A DNA stretch of 64,000 bases from assembly GCA_003024785.1 (NCBI GenBank), contig PUQB01000023.1:819316-883315 (forward strand). The letters are read 5' to 3'. Positions 43,020 to 52,593 of this stretch are shown here, piece by piece; the stretch's first letter is position 1, and each line of letters begins with the position of its first letter. The translations under genes were made by a program, and so were the position numbers. A model generated the notes under the pieces. It saw only the letters and a program-made list of their open reading frames with translations, was not told where the DNA came from and made no database searches. Origin of the DNA: Selaginella tamariscina (lineage: Eukaryota > Streptophyta > Lycopodiopsida > Selaginellales > Selaginellaceae).

Positions 43020-44362
43020 ATGCTGGCGTGGTTGGCCAAGACTGTAGCAGCATGCTGGCACCCTGTAGAGCGATACGCCCATGGAAGCACGTCAATGACT
43101 GATCGCAATGATGCACTACTGTGGTACAGGGATCTGGGTCAGCACGCTTTTGGGGAATTTTCCATTGCCGTTGTACAGGCCAATGCGCTGCTCGAGGATC
43201 AAAGTCAGATTGAAACTGGGCCTTATGGAACATTCATTGGGGTTTACGACGGTCATGGTGGCCCTGAAGCCGCTCGCTATGTCAATGAGAATCTCTTCAA
43301 AAACTTTCAGAGTGAGTTGACGGAGTAAGTAAATTTAGTTGTTAACTCCAATAAGCTGTCTGCAGAAACTGTGCGGGACCAGCAAGGAGTCATGTCCATT
43401 GACGTCTTGCGAAAGGCTTTCCTGGCAACGGAGGAAGGATTTTTGAATCACGTTGCCAGCAATTGGGATGTGAAGCCACAGATTGCAGCGGTCGGGACTT
43501 GCTGCTTGGTGGGCGTGCTCTGTGGAGGAATGCTCTATGTTGCAAACGTGGGAGATTCTCGAGCTGTCATTGGGACTGCTACCAGGAGAGGCCATGGAGA
43601 GGTGGCTTCAGCACAACTGTCCGTGGAGCACAATGCCAGTTCTGAATCCGTGAGGCAGGAGTTAAGGTCTAAGCACCCTGATGATCCTCACATTGTTGTC
43701 CTCAAGCACCAGGTGTGGCGGGTCAAGGGGATTATCCAGGTAAGCTGTTTTCATTCGTTCCACAGACTCTCAATTTCAACTTGATAGGTGTCGAGGTCTA
43801 TTGGTGACTTCTACCTCAAGAAGCAAGAGTACAATAGGGAGCCTCTTCAACCCCGCTTCCGTCTTTCAGAACCACTGCGGAGGCCGTGTTAACAGCCGAA
43901 CCGTCTGTTAACGTGCATGTTATCCAGGCATTAGATCGTTTCTTGATATTTGCATCGGATGGCCTCTGGGAGCATCTGAGCAACCAGGAGGCTGTGGACA
44001 TTGTTCAGAACCATCCTCGATCGGTATGTGTGTGTGTGTGTGTGTCTGTGTGTGTAACTAGACAATGGTGGTTACAGGGAATTGCCAGAAGGTTGATCAA
44101 GGCTGCACTCCAAGAAGCAGCCAGAAAGCGTGAGATGCGATACTCGGACCTTAAAAAGATTGACAGGGGTATAAGAAGGCATTTTCACGATGACATAACA
44201 GTTGTTGTTATATTCTTGGATCATGACTTGATCAGCAAAGCACCGAGTATTGCACCTTTATCAATAAGAGGGGCTGTGGATAATGTGGTGGACAGGGGTG
44301 TGGATGCTGTCAGTGCAGGAAGCGAGAGAAGCGGTTTAGAGAGAGTTGCCTCCAAAATGTAA
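43020..44362 (+). CDS. Protein phosphatase 2C, plant clade D
   Basis: A Mn/Mg-dependent Ser/Thr phosphatase. It has the clade-D opening ([20 protein letters not shown], then [20 protein letters not shown]) and the metal motif [19 protein letters not shown]. Then come [13 protein letters not shown], the [19 protein letters not shown] motif and [19 protein letters not shown]. All the metal-binding Asp lines are present. Clade-D members dephosphorylate plasma-membrane H+-ATPases and are antagonised by SAUR proteins. Four exons (43020-43326, about 43374-43740, 43789-44021 and 44078-44362); the last intron holds a (TG)n tract. One base is missing near 43885 (CCGTGTTAACAG), where one more G would restore LRRPVLTAEP. 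Confidence 0.92.
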
Positions 44363-44437
44363 TTTGCTCAGTTTTTCTTTTGGACAATTTTTGTACTGAC
44401 GCATTAGCTAAATACTCTTAATCGTTCCCAGTCATCC

Positions 44438-45169
44438 TTAGAAGGGCCACTTAGTGTCTGCGGCAGCTGTAAACATGGACAAAGACGGATCAGCAGCCAG
44501 CTCTAAGTAACGGAGGACAATATAGCACTCACTTCTATATTCAATCTTCCTGTCAGATGCGGGATGCCTAACATTCTCCCTGATGGCAGCCTGCATTTAC
44601 AAGATGAGAACAAGCAGAGAAATGCAATTGTGCTGTTTCACCTGGATTTCCTCCATAGAAAACGGTTTTCTGATAAAGGATAACGAGTGAGGAGAAAGCA
44701 CAAGAAGACAATGAGAAGAAGCATACCTATCGGCAGGCAGGGTCTTCTTTTTCTTCTTATTTCTGACGAGAGGGGCATCGAAGAAACCATCGTCCACGCA
44801 ATGGACGACTTTAGGTTTGTCCCACGCTAGTTTTTCCCACTCGTCTCTGGCATTTTCATAAATCCTCAAGTATTCCCTCCAGTAGTTTCTTTGGTCCTGT
44901 AAGCAATAGTGCATGATGAAGTCACAAAATGCGTGAGGACTCACCTCCTGTTCTGGAACCCGTTGGGTGGATAGGTGATTAATCTTTTTGGAGAATCGAG
45001 GATGGCTTTGGGCCTTCTCATCAATCTTTTTCACCGTGCGGATATCTTGGACACTAATGGGCACCCCTTCAACCAGCCACCAATCGCTATCTTCTGGGAT
45101 GCTGGAGCTGCACCATCTCATTCTCAGTGCCCTCGTCTTGATGCTCAGGTCGGTTGCAGCACGCAGCAT
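44438..45169 (-). CDS. Conserved-looking protein of unknown function
   Basis: Four or five exons on the minus strand give about 170 residues. The start, MLRAATDLSIKTRALRMRW, is Arg-rich and lacks acidic residues except one, so it could be a mitochondrial or plastid presequence. The mature part reads EDSDWWLVEGVPISVQDIRT, then HAFCDFIMHYCLQDQRNYW, then EWEKLAWDKPKVVHCVDDG, and then a Lys run (NKKKKKT). The end is IRENVRHPASDRKIEYR and a short tail stopping at 44440-44438. The Trp-rich, charged profile looks like a real constrained protein, but I do not recognise the family. It is divergent from TIPIN with 77 bp between ATGs. Confidence 0.6.
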
Positions 45170-45252
45170 GTTCGTGATAGGGTCTTTTGCGAATATGCTC
45201 GTTAATAACTGGCAGTAGACCTAATGGTAGGGTCTTTTGGCGGAATATGCTC
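45170..45252 (+). promoter_or_regulatory. TIPIN promoter with E2F-like site and 50-bp duplication
   Basis: GGTCTTTTGCGAATATGCTC at 45181 is repeated as GGTCTTTTGGCGGAATATG at 45231 (period 50). The second copy has TTTTGGCGGAA (45235-45245), an E2F-type site, two bases before the ATG of the replication-fork gene TIPIN. Confidence 0.5.
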
Positions 45253-45952
45253 GGTAATAGTACTGGCTGCTACAAGTGCGGGGGAATTGGTCATTGGTCC
45301 CGAGACTGCAGATCAGCAGCACTAGAACAAGGCACCAAAGAAAAGCCGTTGTCCAGTAGCGCTAAGTCATGCACCAGGCCCAAGCTCACCGCAGGTCTCG
45401 TGCTGTCTGAGAGCGGCCTCGGCTACGTGCTGGAGAAACTCCCTCGCCAGATTGAAATCAAAGGCCGCGGTCATGAGGTGGGCTAAGTCTAGGTTGATGC
45501 ATAAATTCCTTAGAATTGCTTTCACAGGCGGAAGATCTTGGCAACCTGCTTCATGCATACCAGGATTGGCATGCCAGGCTGTTTCCTACCCTCTCCTTCA
45601 AGCGTTTTATTAAAGAAGTCGAAGACTTAGGCTCCGTCAGGCGTGTGCGGGTAAAAGCCACTCGGCTTTATGCAATTTCATTGACATTAACCAGTGGCCT
45701 CATTTTAGATGTGCCTAGAGGAGCTGCGTGACAAAGTTGCTGCTGGAGCTGATTTCAAGGAGTGCTCTTACCAGCTTGGTAAGCAAAGCTAGTCCCGAGG
45801 TCGTTCATGACATGAATCATCTCATTGTTTATTTCAGCTTGCCAGGCAAATCCTAAGGACGAGCGAGGTGAGTTTCCTCTAGAAATGCTCGGAAAGCTCG
45901 CATGGAAGCCAACAGGCTGCAAGCGTTAAAACGTGCTCGTGCTAGAGAATGA
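45247..45952 (+). CDS. TIPIN: TIPIN/SWI3-type replication fork protection protein
   Basis: TIPIN (Swi3/Csm3) pairs with TIMELESS at replication forks and supports checkpoint signalling and cohesion. A zinc knuckle at the N-terminus (GCYKCGGIGHWSRDC, CX2CX4HX4C) is typical of plant forms. The Swi3 domain follows: RPKLTAGLVLSESGLGYVLE, then LPRQIEIKGRGHE, then DLGNLLHAYQDWHARLFP, then FKRFIKEVEDLGS and a helix CLEELRDKVAAGADF. Exons are joined by GT-AG introns of about 50 bp. At 45883-45885 a run of three A seems one short: with four, the end would read ENARKARMEANRLQALKRA and stop at 45950. Without it, the frame ends at 45927-45929. Confidence 0.88.
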
Positions 45953-45962
45953 AAAGCTTGGT

Positions 45963-47619
45963 TTATTTGCGGCCGAACTGTATGACCATTGGTTTGCCTT
46001 TGAACACAAAAGAGTGAACTCCAGCCTGGAATACAACATAGATTAAAACACGTTAATGCCAAACCCGTTTTGACTCACCAAAGCGTCCTGCGCGAGCTCT
46101 ACGGTAGGAAATGTTACGAACGCTTGACCCTTCATGCGCCCTTCCTGTTGATATGTTGACTATAGCACGGTGTACACATGGATTTATGCCTTACCTGCAT
46201 AAGTTTTATGTTCAACTCCGTCTCCGAAGAAGGCAAGAAGCCGCGGAAGATGTAATACAGATCTTCCGGCACGACATCCTTCTCCAAGTTTTTGATGTAG
46301 AGAACCGAGGATGGCGTCCCCCGGATGTAATTCTGTTCAAAATTCATCGCTCAAAAAGAAACGATAAAGGCGATCTCACCTTAAAAACCGGGTGACCAGC
46401 AACTTCTGCAAGCGAAAGCTTTCCCTTGTCTAGCTCCTCTCTCGTTGCAAACTGCCTGTGTTCCTCAACATTGTCCTCTTTCTCGTCGAATTTGGATTTA
46501 CCTTCAGCGTCCGTTTTCTCGTCGAATTTGGATTTACCTTCAGCTTTAGGGACGATCTTGATCTGGAAAAGCTTACAAATCATTAACACATGTACTGAAG
46601 TTGTATTTGTTAAAACCTGAAGAACAGCTGCTTGATCTTGATGGATGGAATGGCTCTAGAGGGATCTACAACCGTCTTAACACCTGCAGCCTCGGCTGGT
46701 CCAAGGATGACCTCCTTACGTCTCCTCTTGCGGCTTTTGCCTTCGCCGTCCTACAAGGAAAACGCATTCTTAACAAAAGACTGTGTGCCAGGCCAAGTAC
46801 CTCTTCTTCCGAAGACTCCAACTCCGACTCGTCACTTGCAAGATCTGCAGGATGCGTCCTGACTTGAGCGCTACGTGGAAGAGGAGGTGTAGGTCGAACG
46901 GAAGAAAAAGGAGCTGGCAAGTTCATCTTGTTCATCAGATGCAAAACCTTCCTTCCACAGGACACACATGCTAGAGCGGGTATGACATTGCTAGAGATAC
47001 CAAGTTACCTGCGTATAAAACTTCGGAACAGCAATCAAAGCGTTGACAATGTTGTTTAAGATGTTGCCATCGGGAGGAGGGTAAACATATCTGACAAGGT
47101 GGTCAGTGACTAGTGCGTTCGAAACAGGAAGACGTACTCGAGATGCGGCGGGAATGGATATCCGACTCCTAGGGCTGCCGCGATTGATTCAGGTGCTGAC
47201 AAGGGGCCAGACGTCTCAGGAAGTGGAAGCTTTGGAAGAAGAACACTTTTCTTGTTATCGTCCTTTGCAGGTCGCGCTCTTTCCACGGTCAGCGTCTTAC
47301 CGAGGAACCGCAGGCTGCATCAAGCACGAGATAAGAAATAATTAGCGCGAACGAACACATGGTGTTACCGATGCAACTGAGAATGCGCTCGTGCTGCCAG
47401 GGCTTCGTCAGAAAAGTTAATAAAGGCGCAGCCCTTGAGGCTGTCAAAATTCTCTTCAGAAACAAGGACTGCCAAAGAAATTGTTGCTACTTACCGCCCA
47501 GTAAGGCAGCATCGAACATCCGAAGCCCCATAGTGTGAGAACAAGCGCTTGAGGGTTTGCGGAGGAAGCCCGTCAGGAAGATGGCGAACCAAGAGCGTTA
47601 TGTCGTCCCTTTCCTCCAT
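45963..47619 (-). CDS. SNRNP65: U11/U12 snRNP 65-kDa protein (RNPC3)
   Basis: The minor-spliceosome protein that bridges U11 and U12 snRNPs through U12 snRNA and the 59K protein. The first RRM reads ITLLVRHLPDGL, then LKGCAFINFSDEALA, then LRFLGKTLTVERA. The family signature YVYPPPDGNILNNIVNALIA then VPKFYTQVMHLMNKMNLP follows. The second RRM reads SSVLYIKNLEKDV, then GQAFVTFPTVELAQDAL, then FKGKPMVIQFGRK at the very end. Between them a 13-residue unit, (D/K)AEGKSKFDEK(T/E)D, is tandemly duplicated (about 46472-46545). No frame break was found. The stop at 45963 lies 10 bp from the TIPIN stop; the ATG is 40 bp from the MSH7 ATG. Confidence 0.93.
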
Positions 47620-47659
47620 ACAGAACCCTAGCCCCTTTTAGGGTTGCTTTGGGCAGGAA
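47620..47659. promoter_or_regulatory. 40-bp bidirectional promoter between U11/U12-65K and MSH7
   Basis: The spacer holds AACCCTA (47624-47630) and TTTTAGGGTT (47636-47645), telo-boxes in inverted orientation, one facing each gene. There is no TATA box. Confidence 0.6.
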
Positions 47660-50600
47660 TGTCTCGGCAGCGATCGCTGTTCGCATTCTTCCGCAAGTCC
47701 GATGGAGAGGAGGATCAAGGCCATGCGCTTGGCTCTCCGGCTCAAGAGGCGTCGTCAGCAGGAAACCAGGCTCAGGTATGAACATTGTTCTGTTCTCGGT
47801 TCAACGATCTAAGCGATCAAATAAATGTAGATGGATGAAGGACGTCAGGTGCTCGTCGACAAGATCGCGCAGAAAATGAAGTGAGCTGCACGAGGATAAG
47901 CGTCAGGCGCTGACTGATTCCATTGTATATTTTACAGGAAGCCTGCTGGTCGGAAGGTTGAAGCTCCTTTTGTTCCGGGAACCAAGCGTGTCCGAGACGA
48001 TTGCCCTGGGGTCACGCTTTCTGGCGATCGGGACAAGCGCATGCGGGACGACTTCATGAGCCCCGGAATATCTATCGACGGGAATAAGCGAGAGAAGTTG
48101 TTGGAAGCTTTAGGGGACGACGAGGACCTGAAGCAAGGTGCCTGGGCTGAAGCCCAAGCCAAGTTTGAGTGGATGCACCCATTGAATATTCGAGACGGGA
48201 AGGGAAGAAAATCCACGGATCCGCTTTTCGACAAAAGAACTTTGCAAATCCCTGCAGACGTACTGAGGAAAATGTCAGCATCACAGAGACAATATTGGGC
48301 GACGAAATGCCAGTACATGGATGTGGTTCTCTTCTTCAAAGTGGTAAGCTTGGTTTTGGCTTGTGAAAGGCAAATATTTGATTCAGATTTTTCAGGGGAA
48401 GTTCTACGAGCTTTATGAACTGGACGCCGAGATTGGACGGAAGGAACTGGATTGGAAAATGACCATTAGCGGGGTTGGTAGGTGTAGACAGGTATTTGTT
48501 GCTTCATAATTCGAGAAACTTGCTCTTATTATTAATGTTATCTAGGTGGGTGTTCCTGAAAGCGGGATTGAAGATGCTGTCCAAAAGCTGGTAGCGCGAG
48601 GGTAAGCGACGTTACTCCCATATTGGATGATTGTAGCTTGTTACCTTTTAAACAGATACAAAGTCGGGAGGATGGAACAGACTGAGACTGCAGAACAGGC
48701 AAAGGCTATAAGAGGACCGAATGCGGTATGAATATCGGCAGTTATTGCACGTAAACTCATCAATTTACTCGGGCAGATGGTTGACAGAAAGCTTGTTCAA
48801 GTACTGCGCCTTCAACACTGACGGAAGGAATCACGAGGCCGGAGGCAATTCACTTGATGGCTTTAAAAGAGGTAAACATTTATGCGGAGCTGTTTCTTTA
48901 CTGACTCTTCCTTGCTCAACAAGGTGGAAAGTGGTTGCGTCTCAAAGACAGTGGTCTACGGTTTTGCTTTTGCCGATGTTGCTGCTGGCCGTTGCTATTT
49001 GGGGTCTTTTTGTGACAACGACTTATACTCGGCTTTGAATGCGTTGCTTATGCAGGTAAATCGCTCAAGCAATGTTTGCATTTACTTGACACATCGAAGT
49101 ACAGGTAGCACCGCAAGAGCTGCTTTATGAACTCGGAGGTACTTTGTTTCTTTTCGTTTAGTTTCTTGCTTTTGTTTTTCTTTTTGAAGAAGCGCTATAT
49201 TACAGGTCTCTCCGAAGGATCTTTAAAAGTCTTGCAACGTTACAGCCGGCCAGGTTTGCTTTTGCCTTGGTTTTTCTCGTACACGTGCATTTATATCTGT
49301 TGCTTTCATGTCATCTGTGCAGGATTCTTACCGATGGCACTTACTCCTTTGCAACCAGATCTGGACTTTATCGAACCAGTAGCTGTTCTTGAGCTGATAA
49401 AATCACGTGGATATTTTCAAGATTTCGTTAGACCTGATGATAATCGAGGTCCCTGGCCAAAACTCTTCGCTGATGTTGAGCATAAGTACGTAGCCGCAAC
49501 AGCCCTCGGAGGTCTCGTATCGCATTTGTGCCGTATCAAGGTATTTCGCCTTTCTTTTCTCCATAGTTTTCTTACGTGAACTTTGGAAAAGATGGATGCA
49601 GAGCTGCCAAACGGTGTTCTATGTGTATATGAGGTCTATAAAGGCTCGATGAGGCTAGACGGTCAAACAATAACTAATTTGGAGTTGCTTGAAAACACAG
49701 CTAACGGAAGCGAGGCTGGTGAGCTGCTGGAACTCTTTGTTAAATTTTCCGTCATCTGTTGCTTCCAGGCAGCCTCATTGGATACCTTGACAGCTGCGCA
49801 ACATCCTTTGGAAAACGGCTTTTGCGTCGCTGGATTTGCCATCCGCTCCAAGATATAGAAGCCATCAATCATCGTTTGGATGCTGTCGAGGAGATTTTAA
49901 GCGACATCGAAACCGCATCGGTTTTGCGTGGGGAGCTGCGGAGGCTGCCGGATTTGGAGAGGCTCATAGCACGTATACGGGGTTTCTCTGATGGTTCTTG
50001 CTCGGAACTGCCAGTGCCTCTCGCAAAGCAAGCATTCCGGCGGAGGGTAATAACTTCTCCAGCTATCTCCTTTTCCGCCATTGATTTATCCGTACTTGTT
50101 GCAGCTGAAGACGCTCTGCCTAGCTGTGCAGGGACTGCAACATGCGTTTTCTGTTTTGGAGTGCCTTCGTCAAATGCCTGTTATGACTTATCTGCTACGT
50201 GCAGCTTGTGAACTCCTGAATGCAAAATCTTCCATCGACTTTCTTCAAGGAGTTGAAAGACATCTGGACGTGGGCACATTGTTGTTTCACATGCAGGTTC
50301 GTCTTACTTATTCTTCTCCCCATTGGTTGGTTGATGAAGTGTGGCCGTATCAGAATGACGAGGATGATCAACGCAAAACCTTAAGTTGGTTGCTGTTAGA
50401 GTTTAATGAGCATAAAACGCATTGGGCAGCAGTTGTGGACGCTTTAAGCTACATCGACGTGTTACAGTCTTTTGCTGCTGCAAAACTTGCAGCAGATGGT
50501 CCAACTTGCCGTCCGACGTTTGTTACAGTAAATCCAGCTGTTTTGGAGATGCGAGGACTCTGGCATCCATTCGCTGCAGCAGGTATGGGGGTACTTATGT

Positions 50601-51512
50601 ACCGAACGACGTACGACTCGGCTCGAGTAACCCTCGTGCAATGCTCCTCACTGGCCCCAACATGGGAGGTAAGTCGACTTTGCTCAGAGCAACGTGTCTG
50701 GCTGCACTCATGGCACACGTAAGTCTTTCGTTTTATTGGTAGTGAATTCGTGTTGATGCGGCGTGACAGCTGGGATGCTTCATACCAAGTGAGTCCTGCA
50801 CGCTATCACCTGTGGACACCATATTCACTCGCATTGGAGCTCGAGATCGTATTATGTCTGGGGAAAGTAAGGCTTTTGATTTGGATTCAACAGTTTAATA
50901 TATTAAAGGGGGTGAACGCTGCAGGTACATTTATGGTGGAGTGCGCAGAAGCTGGTTCTATTCTCCACCATGCTACCTGCCGTTCTTTGGTAGTGCTGGA
51001 CGAGCTCGGTCGAGGAACTTCGACATTCGATGGCTACGCCATAGCATATGCGGTGCATGTTTCCGCATGAACACGCTGTTCCCGTTGCTAATCGGTCGTA
51101 AATGCAGGTATTCCGCCATTTGGTTGAGGAACGCGACTGCAGGCTGCTGTTTGCAACGCATTATCATCCTTTAACGGAGGAGTTCTCTGGTAACCCATTG
51201 GTAAGCCTTAAGCATATGGTTTGCACATTCGACCAGGCAAGCGGCAAGCAGCTGGTATTCTTGTATAAGCTGCAGGAAGGCCCTTGTCCTCGCAGTTACG
51301 GTCTCCAGGTTGCGCTACTGGCGGGTGTTCCGGCGTCAGTTGTTGAAGCCGCAAAGAGTGCTAGAGGCCGGCTTCAGACTGTTAGCTGCAGCCAACAAGA
51401 GCGGTGGCTACAAAAGATACGCGATGCTCTAGGTGAAGAGGACGCTCACAAGTTGCTGCTTGCGCTTTGGGACGAGCTTTGGAAGCTTAGAAGTAATACA
51501 CTTGGTTATTGA
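47660..51512 (+). CDS. MSH7: MutS homolog 7 (MSH7)
   Basis: A plant-specific MSH6-like partner of MSH2 in mismatch repair (MutS-gamma). A PCNA-interacting box QRSLFAFF is at residues 4-11. The mismatch-binding domain has the F-x-E line in [20 protein letters not shown], then [19 protein letters not shown] and [13 protein letters not shown]. The connector/lever region follows ([29 protein letters not shown]). The ATPase has Walker [15 protein letters not shown], then [15 protein letters not shown], then Walker [20 protein letters not shown] and [12 protein letters not shown]. No Tudor domain, which favours MSH7 over MSH6. Two one-base breaks: near 48806 (missing A) and in a five-G run at 50587-50591 just before LTGPNMGG. 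Introns are about 50-70 bp. Confidence 0.88.
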
Positions 51513-51520
51513 GGTGCAGC

Positions 51521-52551
51521 TTAGATTTTGCCATCCAAACCGTCTAGCACGCCTTGCCAGATACCTTGGGCAGGTGGCAATTGAGCAACGAGCGCACTCC
51601 AGGGTGGGAATCCTACTCCGCTGCCCCGGACTCGTCCATCCATTCTCAGCGATAGATACCTGTAGCGCGCATGAGTTGGTCGGTTTGTTTGGCTCAACAT
51701 TGCTTACTTACACTGGCTTGTCCTGGGGAATATTTGCCAGCCTTTTCTGTTCGCTGAGCCAGCTGTAGTGAAGAAGATATGATTAGATTATTAAATGAAG
51801 GCCATTTACCTCAGCCACTCGGAAGTGTAGGTTGGACGCAGCGTCCACGTATAGTGAGGACTAAGAGGGGTATCTTCATCGTCACCGGTGATCAAGGGAA
51901 TGATTGTGACTCGGCGTTGGAGCAGCGCCTTGTCAAAGGGTTTGCAAAGCTGGATTGCCTGTCGAATGTGTGACTTTGGACCTGCAACGATGACAAATCG
52001 GACGCTCCCCCTCATCTGCTCGAGAGTTGCCACCTTCTTGTTTGGCAACTCTACTCGCAGGGACGCCAGCGACTCTTCCCTGTTCAGCTTGGCGAGCTGC
52101 ACATCTCTTGCTTTGGAGTCAACGCGGTAAAGCAGCGCAACGCCACCAGCGCAGCAATGTCTATTCCCAGTCCCTGCAGCACTTGGTTCAGCGGCAGCTC
52201 TGCATTGGGAGACTTGGCCAGTGCTGCAACCAGGCGCGGGAGTGCGGCCAAAGCCGCTATGCTGGCACTAGCCCATTAGGGCCGGATAGAGGAACATGCG
52301 CACTGATCGGAAGGGGGACATGACCTCGTCTCTCATCCTTGCTCTTCTACTGCACACAACACACACACTCTTCTATCTATTATCACTTTGATGTAATAGA
52401 TAGAGTGTGTGTTCCTGTTCCTTTCTTACCTGATTTCTTCATCGTTCTTGAGTCTGCACAGAATTGCTGTCGTCGTCCTCTTCCTCCACCGTGGGTATCC
52501 ATGAAATGCAGTCCCAGCAGGGCAGATGTGCGAGAGTCCACTGCTCAGCAT
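51521..52551 (-). CDS. LOW PSII ACCUMULATION 1-like plastid protein
   Basis: A predicted thylakoid or plastid-envelope protein related to LPA1, which assists photosystem II assembly. It begins with a Ser/Arg-rich, acidic-poor transit-peptide-like exon (MLSSGLSHICPAG...). Two hydrophobic stretches follow (MFLYPALMG..., IAALAALPRLVAALA), then LNREESLASLRVELPNKKVA, then FVIVAGPKSHI and YTWTLRPTYTSEWL. The end is YLSLRMDGRVRGSGVGFPPW and LVAQLPPAQGIWQGVLDGLDG. The N-terminal TPRs of LPA1 itself are absent, as in the Arabidopsis LPA1-like paralogue. A three-C run (52273-52275) seems one base short between the two membrane segments. The stop is 8 bp from the MSH7 stop. Confidence 0.8.
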
Positions 52552-52593
52552 TTCTGAATACTTACCCACTTACTTTACATAACATAAAACCTC

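Noticed and set aside
44022-44077. A Val/Cys-rich repeat peptide in PP2C
   Set aside because: The (TG)n tract has GT-AG borders and removing it restores the family sequence; it is an intron.
45871-45886. A 15-bp intron near the end of TIPIN (GTGAGTTTCCTCTAG)
   Set aside because: It is far below any plausible spliceosomal minimum and does not change the frame. A one-base gap in the A run explains the data better.
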